A stretch of 59,445 nucleotides of DNA from Rhodospirillaceae bacterium. GTDB lineage: Bacteria > Pseudomonadota > Alphaproteobacteria > Rhodospirillales > UBA2165. This document shows, in pieces, positions 34,870 to 44,918 of this stretch. The notes under the pieces are model-generated. The model worked only from the letters and a program-made list of their open reading frames with translations. It ran no database searches and had not been told where the DNA came from. Position numbers and translations under genes: made by a program. The stretch spans positions 1 to 59,445 of the forward strand of contig CANIGJ010000026.1 in assembly GCA_947467145.1 (NCBI GenBank), given 5' to 3'. The stretch's first letter is position 1, and each line of letters starts with the position of its first letter.

Positions 34870-37035
34870 ATGAGCAGTCACGGCCTAAATATCGCACCCA
34901 TTCTCGCCGATCTCATCGAAAAGGACATCGCGCCCGGCACCGGGATCGCGCCCGATGCGTTCTGGTCCGCCTTCGCGGCGATCCTCACCGATCTAACCCC
35001 GCGCAATAAGGCGCTGCTCGAAAAGCGCGATGCGATCCAGGCCAAGGTCGATGCGTGGCACAAGGCACGCGCCGGCAAGCCGATCGATAGTATCGAATAC
35101 AAGAAATTCCTGACCGAGATCGGCTATCTGCTGCCGGAAGGCGGCGCGGTGTCCATCGCGACGTCGAAGGTCGATCCCGAAATCGCCACCATCGCCGGGC
35201 CGCAGCTCGTCGTGCCGGTCACCAACGCACGTTATGCGCTGAATGCTGCCAATGCGCGCTGGGGCAGCCTGTACGACGCGCTCTACGGCACCGATGTGAT
35301 CGCCGAAGACGACGGCGCAACGAAGGGCAAGGGCTACAATCCGGTACGCGGCGCGAAAGTGATCGCCTGGGCGTCGGCCTTCCTCGACGAGATCGCGCCC
35401 CTCGCCAAAGCCAAGCACGCCGATGTCGCGTCCTACAAGATCGCCAACGGTAAACTCATCGTCGCCTTGAAGGACGGTAGCGAGACGACGCTCGCCAACG
35501 TGGAAAAATTCGCCGGCTATTGTTTGGATGACAAAGGCGATGCCTCGCACGTGCTGATTCGTAACAACGGCCTGCATGTCGATATCCAGATCGATCGCAC
35601 GCATCTGATCGGCAAGGATCACGCCGCCGGCGTAAAAGACCTATGCATGGAAGCCGCGATCAGCACGATCCAGGATCTTGAGGATTCAATTTCGGCGGTC
35701 GATGCCGACGACAAGGTCGTCGCCTATCGCAACCTGTTGGGCCTGTTCAAGGGCACGCTTTCGGCGAGCTTCGACAAGGGCGGCGAGAAATTGACCCGCA
35801 CGCTCGAACCCGACCGCACCTACACCGCGCCAGATGGTTCGCCGATCACACTTGCCGGGCGCAGCCTGTTGCTGGTGCGCAATGTCGGCCATCACATGTG
35901 GACCGATGCGGTGACGCAAAACGGCAAGCCGATCCCTGAAGGCATCCTGGATGCGATGGTGACCGGCTTGATCGCGCTGCACGATCTGAAGAAATCGTCC
36001 GGCCCGAAGAACAGCCGCGCCGGTAGCTTCTATATCGTGAAGCCCAAGATGCACGGGCCGGAAGAAGTCGCCTTCGCCGCCGAATTGTTCGGCCGGGTCG
36101 AAGATGCGCTGGGACTTGCCCGCAACACTATCAAGATGGGCATCATGGATGAGGAACGCCGCACGACGGTGAACCTGATGGAATGCGTGCGCGTCGCCGC
36201 CGATCGCGTCGTCTTCATCAATACAGGCTTTCTCGATCGCACCGGCGACGAGATCCACACCTCGATGGAGGCCGGGCCGTTCGCCCGCAAAATGCAGCTC
36301 CGCAAGGAGCCGTGGCTGGCGGCCTATGAAGACTGGAACGTCGATGTCGGTCTGGCGGCGGGTTTTCGCGGTAAGGCGCAGATCGGCAAGGGCATGTGGG
36401 CGATGCCCGATGAAATGAAACAGATGATGGACCAGAAGGGCGGCCATCCGAAAGCGGGCGCCAATACCGCCTGGGTGCCGTCACCGACGGCCGCCACCCT
36501 GCATGCCATCCATTATCATCGCTGCAATGTGCAGAGCCACCAGCAGGAATTGATGAGCCGGCCGCGCGCCGATCTGGATAAAATCCTCACCGTGCCGCTG
36601 CTCGGCGGCACCAACCTGTCAGAAGGGGATGTGCGCGCCGAACTCGACAATAATGCACAAGGCATTCTCGGCTACGTCGTGCGCTGGATCGATCAGGGCG
36701 TCGGCTGTTCCAAGGTGCCCGATATCGAAGACGTCGGCCTGATGGAAGACCGCGCGACCTTGCGCATCTCCAGCCAGCACATCGCCAATTGGCTGCGCCA
36801 TGGCGTGTGCACGAAAGATCAGGTCGATGAAACGATGAAGCGCATGGCCGCGGTGGTCGATCGTCAGAACGCGAACGATCCGGCCTATCGTCCGATGGCG
36901 CCGGACTTCGGCAAATCCATCGCCTTCCAGGCGGCGTGCGATCTCGTCTACAAGGGAACGTCGCAGCCCAACGGCTATACCGAGTTCATCCTGCATGACC
37001 GTCGGCGCGAGGCGAAGGCGGCGTACGCCAAGTAG
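34870..37035 (+). CDS. glcB: Malate synthase G
   Basis: GlcB condenses glyoxylate with acetyl-CoA to malate. The 721-residue protein has the length of the G isoform. Recognisable blocks are '[28 protein letters not shown]', '[13 protein letters not shown]' and '[37 protein letters not shown]', the metal-binding '[18 protein letters not shown]', and the catalytic region '[20 protein letters not shown]'. The frame stays open far upstream through the riboswitch, but homology begins at ATG 34870, which has a GGGGGAAC site. Control by a glycine riboswitch links glycine breakdown, through glyoxylate, to carbon entry into the TCA cycle. No isocitrate lyase gene is in the window. Confidence 0.97.
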   Translation: MSSHGLNIAPILADLIEKDIAPGTGIAPDAFWSAFAAILTDLTPRNKALLEKRDAIQAKVDAWHKARAGKPIDSIEYKKFLTEIGYLLPEGGAVSIATSKVDPEIATIAGPQLVVPVTNARYALNAANARWGSLYDALYGTDVIAEDDGATKGKGYNPVRGAKVIAWASAFLDEIAPLAKAKHADVASYKIANGKLIVALKDGSETTLANVEKFAGYCLDDKGDASHVLIRNNGLHVDIQIDRTHLIGKDHAAGVKDLCMEAAISTIQDLEDSISAVDADDKVVAYRNLLGLFKGTLSASFDKGGEKLTRTLEPDRTYTAPDGSPITLAGRSLLLVRNVGHHMWTDAVTQNGKPIPEGILDAMVTGLIALHDLKKSSGPKNSRAGSFYIVKPKMHGPEEVAFAAELFGRVEDALGLARNTIKMGIMDEERRTTVNLMECVRVAADRVVFINTGFLDRTGDEIHTSMEAGPFARKMQLRKEPWLAAYEDWNVDVGLAAGFRGKAQIGKGMWAMPDEMKQMMDQKGGHPKAGANTAWVPSPTAATLHAIHYHRCNVQSHQQELMSRPRADLDKILTVPLLGGTNLSEGDVRAELDNNAQGILGYVVRWIDQGVGCSKVPDIEDVGLMEDRATLRISSQHIANWLRHGVCTKDQVDETMKRMAAVVDRQNANDPAYRPMAPDFGKSIAFQAACDLVYKGTSQPNGYTEFILHDRRREAKAAYAK

Positions 37036-37042
37036 TGGGACG

Positions 37043-37606
37043 TTAGAACAGCGAGGCCTGCGCCGGTGGTGGCGGGCCGACGCGCACGCCTTCCAGTTCG
37101 AGCATGCGGATTTTCGTCTCGGTGCCGCCGGGTGCGGAGAAGCCGCCGGGCTTGCCGCCGGACGCGAGCACGCGATGGCATGGGATGATCAAGGGCACGG
37201 GGTTCTTGCCCATCGCCGTGCCGACGTCGCGCGCCCCTTCCCAATCGTCGATGCCGAGTTCCTTCGCCAAGCCGCCGTAAGTGGTCGTGGTGCCCCGGGG
37301 GACCTGGCGCAGCGCCATGTAGATCCGTTTGGACAAGTCGCCTAGCTCGCCGAGATCGACGCGGACGTCTGAGAAATCGACGGCTTCACCCTCGTAATAT
37401 CGCCGCGCGGCGGCGATGACCGCATCGACCTCGGGCGGTGGTGTGCCCGGCGCGGCATGGGGTGTGCGGCGCAGCAGATTGCTCTCGGTCGCCTCGGGAA
37501 TCCCGCTCGGCAATTGGAAGCGCGTAATGCCGGTGTCGTTCCAGGCGATGGCGCAAAAGCCGTGCGCGGTTTCAAACACATGGTAGTGGTGACGTGCTGC
37601 GTTCAT
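37043..37606 (-). CDS. ogt: Methylated-DNA-[protein]-cysteine S-methyltransferase
   Basis: This suicidal DNA-repair protein (187 residues) transfers alkyl groups from O6-alkylguanine to its own Cys. The active-site motif is IPCHRV, followed by 'GKPGGFSAPGGTETKIRMLELEG', and the DNA-binding helix-turn-helix segment is 'VPRGTTTTYGGLAKELG'. No AraC-like or Ada N-terminal domain is present, so Ogt fits better than Ada. It converges on glcB with seven bases between stops. Start: ATG 37606. Confidence 0.92.
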   Translation of the reverse strand: MNAARHHYHVFETAHGFCAIAWNDTGITRFQLPSGIPEATESNLLRRTPHAAPGTPPPEVDAVIAAARRYYEGEAVDFSDVRVDLGELGDLSKRIYMALRQVPRGTTTTYGGLAKELGIDDWEGARDVGTAMGKNPVPLIIPCHRVLASGGKPGGFSAPGGTETKIRMLELEGVRVGPPPPAQASLF

Positions 37607-37816
37607 ATCGCAATCTCCTAATGCCCATCAGGCCATGTCCGATGGTTCTTGTCGTCCCGATTCTTGCGCTCGTATAGCCGCTCTGGTTGATTTGGGGCGA
37701 ATCGGCCTAGAATGGCCCAACTTAGCGCGATAAGTTGTCTTGCGAGCCGCTCAAGCGGTCGTCTGTATCGGCTGAACTGGGGTGGGAATGCAGTCCGCGA
37801 CGAAGGGGGGACCAGC

Positions 37817-38650
37817 ATGACCATCGATCTATCCGGCAAAGTCGCCCTGATCACGGGCGGCGGGCGAGGGCTCGGCCGGGCCATGACCTTGGCGTTGGCC
37901 GATGCCGGCGCCGATGTGGTCGTCGCGGGGCACATCCCGCACGATATCGAACCCATCAAGCATGACGTCGCGCAATTGGGCAAAGGGCGCTGTCACGCGC
38001 TGCTGGCCGATGTGCGTAAACCCGACAATTGCGACCGCGCGGTGCAGGCGGCGATCGATCGGTTCGGCAAGCTCGACATCCTGGTCAACAATGCCGGCCT
38101 CGGCATGACCCTGGTCAGCCCCACTTTCACCGCGACCCCGCCGAAATTCTGGACCGTCACGCCGGATGCCTGGCGTTCGATCATGGACACCAACGCCAAC
38201 GGCCCGTTCAATATGTCGCGCGCCGCCGCACCCCATATGATCAAGAACGGCTGGGGCCGCATCATCAACGTGACGACGGGGGTCGAGACCATGCAGCGGC
38301 GGGGCTATACGCCCTATGGCCCGTCCAAGGCGGCGCTGGAGGCGGCCAGTTGCGCCTGGGCGGCCGATCTCGAAGGCACCGGCGTCACGGTCAATATCCT
38401 CGTGCCGGGTGGGCCGACCGACACGGACATCCTGCCCGGGCGTAAGGGCGACCCAAACCGCGACGGCACCGGACGCGAAATCCTATCGCCCGACGTCATG
38501 AAGGCGCCGGTCGTCTGGCTGGCATCGGCCTTGTCGGATGGGATCACCGCCTATTGCTTCACGGGCCGGAACTGGGATGCCAGCCTGACGCCGCGGGATG
38601 CCGCCGAACGGGCGGCGCGCCCGGCCGGCTTCGTCGAGCGCGCGCTTTAG
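37817..38650 (+). CDS. SDR family oxidoreductase
   Basis: A 277-residue classical SDR with cofactor motif 'ITGGGRGLGRAM' and 'LVNNAGLGM'. The catalytic residues are in 'IINVTTGVETMQRRGYTPYGPSKAALEAAS' (the Tyr-x3-Lys is YGPSK). The ATG at 37817 has GGGGGG about eight bases upstream; the frame is open to 37712. It precedes the IclR gene by 76 bases and may be its target. Nothing identifies the substrate. The 210-base region 37607-37816 shows no clear element. Confidence 0.9.
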   Translation: MTIDLSGKVALITGGGRGLGRAMTLALADAGADVVVAGHIPHDIEPIKHDVAQLGKGRCHALLADVRKPDNCDRAVQAAIDRFGKLDILVNNAGLGMTLVSPTFTATPPKFWTVTPDAWRSIMDTNANGPFNMSRAAAPHMIKNGWGRIINVTTGVETMQRRGYTPYGPSKAALEAASCAWAADLEGTGVTVNILVPGGPTDTDILPGRKGDPNRDGTGREILSPDVMKAPVVWLASALSDGITAYCFTGRNWDASLTPRDAAERAARPAGFVERAL

Positions 38651-38726
38651 CCGGTTTCCTCAGCCATTCCGCATTGCAAGCGTGCTTTCTCTAGGCTAAG
38701 AGCGGTTTAGAGAAGGGCGTTTATCC

Positions 38727-39593
38727 ATGCGTAATGCAACGACCGCAGCGAAGAAGGCTCCCATCGTGTCGGACGACACCGATGCCGACGAGGAAGCCGC
38801 GTCGGGCTCCCTGCAGGCGGGTGTGCAGTCGGTGGAGATCGCGGCCAACATCCTCAAGGCCTTGGCGAGTGGGGGCAGCCCCCTGCCGCTCAAGGGCGTC
38901 GCCAAGGCGGCTCATATGTCGCGCGCCAAGGTGCATCGCTACCTCGTCAGCCTGAAGCGCGCCGGCCTAGTGGCCCAGGATACGCGCAGCGGCGATTACC
39001 GCATCGGACCGGCGACCGTAACGCTCGGCCTGGTCGGCTTGCGCGGTCTGTCGCCGGTGCGGACCATGAACGATGCCCTACCGGGCTTGCGCGACCGCAT
39101 CGATGAAACTGTGACCCTGGCGATCTGGGGCGAAACCGGCCCCGTCATCATCGCGATGGAGGAACCCGGCAAGCCGATCACGATCAATGTGCGGATCGGC
39201 TCGGTCCTGTCGCTCGGCATGTCGGCGATCGGGCGGACCTTCGCCGCCTTTATGCCCGAGGCGGTGACGCGCGATGCGATCGCGCGCGAACGCGCGGCGG
39301 CGGCGATGGACGGTAACAATATCTATCCCGATACCGCGGGCCTCAGTGAAGTCCTGGCTGAGATTCATACTCGGCGCATGGCCCGGGTGCGCGGCACCTT
39401 GATGCCCGGCATCGACGCCCTGGCGGCGCCGATCTTCGATCATACGGGCAAGGTGATCGCGGTCATCTGTTCGTTCGGCCGTGCGGGCTCGTTCGATTCG
39501 CGACTCACCGGGAAAATCGCGCAGACCCTTGCCGACACGACGGCCGATCTATCGCGACAATTCGGGTTCGCGGACGGCACGCCTCTGGGCTAG
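38727..39593 (+). CDS. IclR family transcriptional regulator
   Basis: A DNA-binding regulator of 288 residues. The N-terminal winged helix-turn-helix reads 'VEIAANILKALASGGSPLPLKGVAKAAHMSRAKVHRYLVSLKRAGLV' (about 33-80). The C-terminal effector domain contains 'VRIGSVLSLGMSAIGRTFAAFMPE' and 'VRGTLMPGIDALAAPIFDHTGKVIAVICSFG', the IclR ligand-domain pattern. Such regulators commonly sense aromatic or short-chain acids. Likely targets are the adjacent SDR and JmjC/cupin genes or the amidase region; no clear operator was found in the 76-base gap before it. Confidence 0.93.
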   Translation: MRNATTAAKKAPIVSDDTDADEEAASGSLQAGVQSVEIAANILKALASGGSPLPLKGVAKAAHMSRAKVHRYLVSLKRAGLVAQDTRSGDYRIGPATVTLGLVGLRGLSPVRTMNDALPGLRDRIDETVTLAIWGETGPVIIAMEEPGKPITINVRIGSVLSLGMSAIGRTFAAFMPEAVTRDAIARERAAAAMDGNNIYPDTAGLSEVLAEIHTRRMARVRGTLMPGIDALAAPIFDHTGKVIAVICSFGRAGSFDSRLTGKIAQTLADTTADLSRQFGFADGTPLG

Positions 39594-39603
39594 AATTACT
39601 GGC

Positions 39604-40581
39604 ATGGACACAGCCTACACTTCGTCGGCGACCGCGCACGATTTCGCCGATTTGATCGCGCCGGTCAGCCCACAAGATTTCTTCGCCTCGATCGCGGGCA
39701 AGAAGCCCGTCCACATTCCCGGCAGCCCCGAGAAATTCGCGTTCGCCATGTCGTGGGACCTGATGAACGCGATCCTGAATCAGAGCGCGATCTGGACCCC
39801 GCAGACGCTGCAGCTCGTGCTCGACAAAGTCGTGCTGCGCCCCGATCTCTACGCCATCGACGGCGTGATGCGCGACGGCGGCCGGTCGCAAACGGTTGAT
39901 TTCAACAAAGTGCGCGCGCTGATCCGACAAGGTGCGTCCTTAGTGCTCAACGAGATCGAGACCCTGACGCCGGGCATGAAGCGCATCGCCGAAATCCTGG
40001 GCGCGACGCCGGGCGGCAAGGTGCAGGGCAATTTGTACTGCTCGTGGCAGAAGCGTCAGGCGTTCGATGTGCATTTCGACACGCACGACGTCTTCGCGAT
40101 GCAGGTGACGGGCGACAAGGTCTGGCGCATCTATCAGCGCCATTTCAAGGATCCGATCAATCACCCCGCGTTCAAGACGCGCGATGCGGCATTCCATCAG
40201 GCGAACAAAGGGGCGCTTTTGATGGAATTCACAATGCGGCCGGGCGATCTCGTCTATATCCCGCGCGGCTTCTATCACGAGGCCATGGCCGAAAGCGAGG
40301 CGACGGTCCACATGTCGTTCAGCGTCGTGACGATGATCGGTCTCGACGTGGTCAGCATGCTGTTCGAGTACGGCGTGATGGATGACGCCTTTCGCCAATC
40401 CGTGCCGCAGCCGGACGAACGCGGCGGCGCGGCGCTCGATGAATATCTGATGCGTCTGGCCGGGCGCATGCGCGAGATCCTACGCGACCCGAAGGTGCGC
40501 AGTCAGCTCGAAGGGCATCTGCGGAACTTCACTTTCCAGAGTCACGGTATCAAGCTGCCGGACGATTCCGGCAAAAGCTGA
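39604..40581 (+). CDS. JmjC/cupin (Cupin_4-type) 2-oxoglutarate Fe(II) oxygenase-like protein
   Basis: A 325-residue protein with a double-stranded beta-helix. The iron-binding set appears as 'FDVHFDTHDVFAMQVTGDKVWRIY' (HxD) and a distal His in 'IPRGFYHEAMA', matching JmjC and ROXA/YcfD-like hydroxylases that act on ribosomal proteins or other substrates. 'GNLYCSWQKRQ' precedes the metal motif as in this family. I start at ATG 39604, 10 bases after the IclR stop; the frame is open upstream but would overlap that gene. It may be co-transcribed with the regulator. Target unknown. Confidence 0.82.
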   Translation: MDTAYTSSATAHDFADLIAPVSPQDFFASIAGKKPVHIPGSPEKFAFAMSWDLMNAILNQSAIWTPQTLQLVLDKVVLRPDLYAIDGVMRDGGRSQTVDFNKVRALIRQGASLVLNEIETLTPGMKRIAEILGATPGGKVQGNLYCSWQKRQAFDVHFDTHDVFAMQVTGDKVWRIYQRHFKDPINHPAFKTRDAAFHQANKGALLMEFTMRPGDLVYIPRGFYHEAMAESEATVHMSFSVVTMIGLDVVSMLFEYGVMDDAFRQSVPQPDERGGAALDEYLMRLAGRMREILRDPKVRSQLEGHLRNFTFQSHGIKLPDDSGKS

Positions 40582-40590
40582 GTTCGCTTT

Positions 40591-41973
40591 CTATTTCAGG
40601 ACGAGATCGCGCATCCATCGGCTGAGCGCAATGAGCCGCGAGTCGGCGCGATGAAAACCGCTCAGATGAACGCCGACGGGCAGATTCTCGACCTTGAGCA
40701 GCGGCAGGGTGACCGCCGGCATACCGATCACTGAGAACGCATCCAGGAAGGACGCATCGCCGGTCGGCATGCCTTGGGGTGCCGGAGCCGGCACGGTCAG
40801 TGTGATGCAGCCGTCCGCGAAATTCGCGAGCTGCGCATAGGCGTCCTGCATGTCGCGGCGGCGGCGCAGTGCGTCTTCGTAAGACTCCGGCGTGGCTTTG
40901 CTGATTTCCTTTTCCGTGCGTTCGATGCTGGCGGGTGTGAGCTTGCTCTTGTCGCGGTCGTAATAGGGAAACATCGGATAACGCGCTTCCCAATCGCGGA
41001 TGCCGTCCGAGACCTGCATGATATCGGCGATCAGGCGTTCGAAGCGCTCGACATGGTGTGAGTCCTTGCGTGTGACGATCTCGACCCCTTGCGCGCGCAA
41101 CTGAGCGAGCAGGCCATCGAAGGCATGCTGCGTTTCGGGTGTAATGCGCGGCCAGCCGATGGTTTCAAGCAGAACGAGGCGTGCGGGCTTCTGCGCGGCC
41201 GGCATCTCGGTCTTGCCGGGCAGGGCGGCATGGCCCGGCTCGCCACCGGCATTGCGCGAGATGTAATGCAACGTCAGCCACATATCCTCGAGCGTCGAGG
41301 CGATCGTGCCCAGATGATTGATGCCGCGCGAAAATGGCAAGATGCCCTGGTTGGTGATGACGCCGAAGCTGCCCTTCATGCCGTAGGCGCCGCAATAACA
41401 AGCTGGGCGCAGGACTGAGCCGCGCACCTGGGTGCCCAATCCGACCGGGGCCATGGTGGCGCCGACGGCGGCGGCCGAACCGGACGACGAGCCGCCCGGC
41501 GTACGCGTGATGTCCCAGGGATTGCGCGTCGGCCCCGGCGGTTGGGTGGCGAATTCGGTGGTGACGGTTTTGCCCAGCACATACGCGCCGCCCCGGCGCA
41601 GGAAATAGACGCAGGCGGCGTCCCATGCCGGTCGGCTGCCTTTGAACAGCGCGCTGCCATGTTCGGTCGGCAGGTCTTCGGTTTCGATGACGTCCTTCAC
41701 CGCGACCGGCATGCCATCGACGAGGCCGAGTGGACCGCCCGCTTTGTAACGCTCGCTCGATGCGTCGGCGGCTTTGCGTGCCGCCGCCATATCCATCGCG
41801 ACGAAGGCCTTCACGTCGCCCTCGCGTGCCGCGACCTCTTCCAGGCATTTTTCCAGATAGGCGCGCGGCGTCAATTTACCCGAGACGAAATTGGCGATCT
41901 CGCTGTGGAACGGCCGCAGGCCGGGATGGATCGGATCGTAGGCTCGGGCTGGATTCTTGGCGATATCGTTCAT
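40591..41973 (-). CDS. Amidase signature family hydrolase
   Basis: A 460-residue amidase. The catalytic Lys is in 'PVAVKDVIETEDLPTEHGS', the cis-Ser region is 'PGGSSSGSAAAVGA', and the nucleophile Ser is in 'LGTQVRGSVLRPACYCGAYGMKGS'. In most relatives that last motif reads GTDTGGS, so Gln-Val-Arg here is a departure. It would hydrolyse an aliphatic or aromatic amide to acid and ammonia. Start ATG 41973 has GGAGG upstream and follows a GC-poor gap; the frame is open to 42027. No transporter or nitrilase is adjacent. Confidence 0.9.
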   Translation of the reverse strand: MNDIAKNPARAYDPIHPGLRPFHSEIANFVSGKLTPRAYLEKCLEEVAAREGDVKAFVAMDMAAARKAADASSERYKAGGPLGLVDGMPVAVKDVIETEDLPTEHGSALFKGSRPAWDAACVYFLRRGGAYVLGKTVTTEFATQPPGPTRNPWDITRTPGGSSSGSAAAVGATMAPVGLGTQVRGSVLRPACYCGAYGMKGSFGVITNQGILPFSRGINHLGTIASTLEDMWLTLHYISRNAGGEPGHAALPGKTEMPAAQKPARLVLLETIGWPRITPETQHAFDGLLAQLRAQGVEIVTRKDSHHVERFERLIADIMQVSDGIRDWEARYPMFPYYDRDKSKLTPASIERTEKEISKATPESYEDALRRRRDMQDAYAQLANFADGCITLTVPAPAPQGMPTGDASFLDAFSVIGMPAVTLPLLKVENLPVGVHLSGFHRADSRLIALSRWMRDLVLK

Positions 41974-42059
41974 GTTCGTGTCCTCCACTGGAGGTTCAAT
42001 CTTGCGGAAATATGCTCTAGGCTTCAAGCAACGATAAGATAGGCCAAAGGGAGCGTGCC

Positions 42060-42551
42060 GTGCGAACGATCCATAATCTGCATCACGTCAATATCGAGAC
42101 GTCCAAGTTCGAAGAGACGCGTAAATTCTATGAGGACCTTTTGGGTCTGACGGTCGGACGGCGCGCGGGCTTTCCGACGCGTGGCTATTGGATGTATCTG
42201 CGCAACGAGCCGATCTTGCATCTGCTCGATATCCCCGCGGACCAAGCAGGCGCGGGCGAAGCGCCGCACCGCGAAAAGAATCGCGTCAACCGTGTCGACC
42301 ATTTCGGCGTGATGGTGTCGGGCTTGCAAGAGACGATCGAATTCCTCGATGCGGGCGGTTACAAATATGCCCGCGCCGGCGTGCGCGACGATCGTATGTT
42401 GCGGCTGTTCGTCGAAGACCCGAACGGCATCATCGTCGAACTATCGTTCCTGATGGAAGCCGACGGCAAGACCGAAGCGAAGGCGCGCAAAGCCGATTGG
42501 TATCACGGGGCCAAGTTCTTCGATGCCGAGGACCCGACGCCAGGTCCTTAA
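42060..42551 (+). CDS. VOC family protein
   Basis: A 163-residue single VOC module. Predicted metal ligands are His in 'LHHVNIETSKFEETRKFYEDLLGL', His in 'VDHFGVMVSGL' and Glu in 'DPNGIIVELSFL', giving a complete set. GTG 42060 has GGGAG nine bases upstream. The gene converges on the decarboxylase-like gene, with stops back to back. Close to glyoxalase I or fosfomycin-resistance-type proteins in shape; reaction unknown. Confidence 0.86.
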   Translation: MRTIHNLHHVNIETSKFEETRKFYEDLLGLTVGRRAGFPTRGYWMYLRNEPILHLLDIPADQAGAGEAPHREKNRVNRVDHFGVMVSGLQETIEFLDAGGYKYARAGVRDDRMLRLFVEDPNGIIVELSFLMEADGKTEAKARKADWYHGAKFFDAEDPTPGP

Positions 42552-43496
42552 TTACTCGGTGAACGCGGCGGCACCCGGTACGAACAGATCGTCGGCCTTG
42601 GCGAGCGGCTTGGCCATCAGGCCTTGTTCATGGACGTAACGCGCGAGTGTTTCGACCTGCTCGCGGTTCTTGGGCGTCAGGCCATGCGGCAGCGGATCGC
42701 CACCGAAGAACTCCATCGTCTCGGCCCAATGGCGATCGCCCCACGGCATCAAGGTCGTGCCCAGCTTGCGCTGATAGGATGCGCGCTTGGCATTGCCATA
42801 GGCGCTGACGATGGCGCGCGCGACATCGGGCTGGCGCGCGGCCAAGGTACGGTCGATGACCACGGTGTGATTGAGCGGATAGATGCCTGTCTTGATGTAA
42901 TAGGCGCATTCCTCGCCCTTAACGTCGGGCAGCAACGGGCGTAGTTTGCGTTGTGCCGGCGGCAACGCATAGTCCTTCACCTGCACAGCGAGCAGCGCAT
43001 CGAGCTTGCCCGCGATCAGCATATCCTCGGGCTCATCCTCCACCGTCGTGACATTGGCTTCGGCCGGCGGTTCGAAGCGTTGGACAGCGCCGCTGTGCCA
43101 GCGGATGTCGCGCCAATCGACATTGTAGTGATCCTTCAGCATGCCGCGGAACCAGACGGCAGCGGTCTGCGAATATTCCTTGGCGCCGACGCGCTTGCCT
43201 TTGAGGTCGGCGAAGCTTTTGAGCGGGCTATCCTTGCGCACCAGGATGCAGGCATGGCGGAATTGCCGGTTGAGGAAGACCGGCGTGGCGATCATCCAGT
43301 CGGCGCCGCGATCGCGCATCATCAGGTAATTGGCGAGCGAGAATTCGCAAGCCTGGAACGGCTTCTTCTGCAAGATGGTGGCGAACGAAACCATCGCACC
43401 GGCCGGGTTGTAGCGCAGATCGCCACCCGCGAAGCTGCCGCCGAGACCCAGGGTGAATTCGTAATCGCCGCCGATAATCTCGACTGTTTCGCTCAT
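42552..43496 (-). CDS. 4,5-dihydroxyphthalate decarboxylase-like / periplasmic-binding-fold protein
   Basis: A 314-residue protein of the substrate-binding-protein fold without a signal peptide (it starts MSETVEIIGGDYEF). That form matches the cytoplasmic family named after 4,5-dihydroxyphthalate decarboxylase (Pht5). The blocks 'CEFSLANYLMMRDRGADWMIATPVFLNRQFRH' and 'DLKGKRVGAKEYSQTAAVWFRGMLKDHY' are characteristic. It could decarboxylate an aromatic acid, or be a solute-binding-like protein of other role. Its start lies directly after the MATE stop, so the two are probably co-transcribed, but their joint function is unclear. Confidence 0.75.
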   Translation of the reverse strand: MSETVEIIGGDYEFTLGLGGSFAGGDLRYNPAGAMVSFATILQKKPFQACEFSLANYLMMRDRGADWMIATPVFLNRQFRHACILVRKDSPLKSFADLKGKRVGAKEYSQTAAVWFRGMLKDHYNVDWRDIRWHSGAVQRFEPPAEANVTTVEDEPEDMLIAGKLDALLAVQVKDYALPPAQRKLRPLLPDVKGEECAYYIKTGIYPLNHTVVIDRTLAARQPDVARAIVSAYGNAKRASYQRKLGTTLMPWGDRHWAETMEFFGGDPLPHGLTPKNREQVETLARYVHEQGLMAKPLAKADDLFVPGAAAFTE

Positions 43497-44888
43497 TTAT
43501 AGCGCTCCCGTTTTCGCATCGCGGCGGCTCACCAGATAAAGCCGGCTGACCAGAAAGGTCGCCGATACCGCGGACGCGATCAAGATCGCATCGAGAATGC
43601 CGGCAACGCCGCGATCGGTATGCAGCGCGAAATACCAGGCACCGGGCGCCAGAACCAGGTAATAGGAAATCATATGCGCGAGTACGGGCATCCAGTTATC
43701 GCCGCGCGCGCGCAGCGCCATCGCAGTGACCGCCTGGCAGGTATCGGGCACGACGACAAAGCCCATATAGGCGATCAACGATGTCGAGATCGCGAGCAGG
43801 GTCGGATCGACGGTAAAGGCGGGCGCGATCCAGGGTGCCGCCAGGCTAACCGATGCGCCGATGCAGAAGACCAGGATCACATTGGCGGACAGGCCGAGCC
43901 ATCCGGCGCGCGCCATGCCGACGAGATCCTTGCGGCCGCGCGCATGGCCGACCAGCACGGCCGTTGCAGATCCGACGCCGAGCGCGATCATGAAGACGAG
44001 GCCCAGGATCTGGAACGCGATCGAATAGGCGGCTGCCGCCATGATGCCGATCCGTCCCGCGATCAGGGTGAGCAGGGCGAAGGCGGAGGATTCGACAAGC
44101 TGGCTGAGCCCAGCGCTGTAGCCCGTGCGGCGCTGCTGCGCCCACGACGCCCAGCCGCCATGCGCGCGCCGGCGCACGCCGAGGCTCTCGCGGTCGCGCA
44201 GGTGCCAGATATACAGCACGATCATGCCGGCCAGCAGGGCGCGCACGATCGTCGTGGCCCAGGCCGAACCTTCCGCGCCCAGCGCGGGCAGGCCGAAATG
44301 CCCGTAAATGAAAGTCCAATTGAGGGCCAGGCTGAACACATTGGCGATCACCATCATCACCATCGCCGCATTCGGCCGCTTCAGCCCTTCGAGAAAATAG
44401 GCCGAGGTCATATAGATGACCATGAAGGGCAGGCCGAGGGCGAGAACACGCACGACCTTGCCACTTTCACTGACGAGCTGATCGCTCAAGCCCGAGAAGG
44501 CGAGGATCACTTCGCCCATTAAGGCGACGCAGAGACAGACCACGCCGACGATCACGGCATAGACCAGACCGCGCCGCCAGGTGGCGCCGCATTCGGTCGG
44601 ACGCCCGGCACCATGGAAGCGCGCGGTCTCTACCAACGTGCCCAGCACGAAGCCGGTGGAGCCGACGAACAGCGGCATGGTGATCGCATGCGCGATGCTG
44701 AGATAGGCGAGATGTTCGGGGGCGTATTGTCCGACCAGGATGGTGTTCACCACCGCCATGACGAGCTGACCCGAGCGCGACACGATGACGGGCACGGCCA
44801 GGCGCAACAGCTCACCGACGCGGCCCGCAAGGGTGCGCGGCTCCGTGCGCGGGTACGTGTCCCGCGATGAGAGGGTCGTGTCGTCCAT
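43497..44888 (-). CDS. MATE family efflux transporter
   Basis: A 12-helix inner-membrane antiporter of 463 residues. Two repeated six-helix halves are evident, with the family segments 'PVIVSRSGQLVMAVVNTILVGQYAPEHLAYLSIA' (helix 1-2) and 'GVGSATAVLVGHARGRKDLVGMARAGWLGLSANV' in the second half. It would export organic cations or related compounds using sodium or proton gradients. It is divergent from the TylF-type methyltransferase across a 75-base gap that holds an imperfect palindrome. It is followed by the decarboxylase-like gene. Confidence 0.93.
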   Translation of the reverse strand: MDDTTLSSRDTYPRTEPRTLAGRVGELLRLAVPVIVSRSGQLVMAVVNTILVGQYAPEHLAYLSIAHAITMPLFVGSTGFVLGTLVETARFHGAGRPTECGATWRRGLVYAVIVGVVCLCVALMGEVILAFSGLSDQLVSESGKVVRVLALGLPFMVIYMTSAYFLEGLKRPNAAMVMMVIANVFSLALNWTFIYGHFGLPALGAEGSAWATTIVRALLAGMIVLYIWHLRDRESLGVRRRAHGGWASWAQQRRTGYSAGLSQLVESSAFALLTLIAGRIGIMAAAAYSIAFQILGLVFMIALGVGSATAVLVGHARGRKDLVGMARAGWLGLSANVILVFCIGASVSLAAPWIAPAFTVDPTLLAISTSLIAYMGFVVVPDTCQAVTAMALRARGDNWMPVLAHMISYYLVLAPGAWYFALHTDRGVAGILDAILIASAVSATFLVSRLYLVSRRDAKTGAL

Positions 44889-44918
44889 GATGTGCTATGT
44901 CCTCGAGCGCGGCACCTT

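Noticed and set aside
37607..37816. N-terminal extension of the SDR gene from 37712
   Set aside because: The extension is not SDR-like, and ATG 37817 has a strong G-rich ribosome site.
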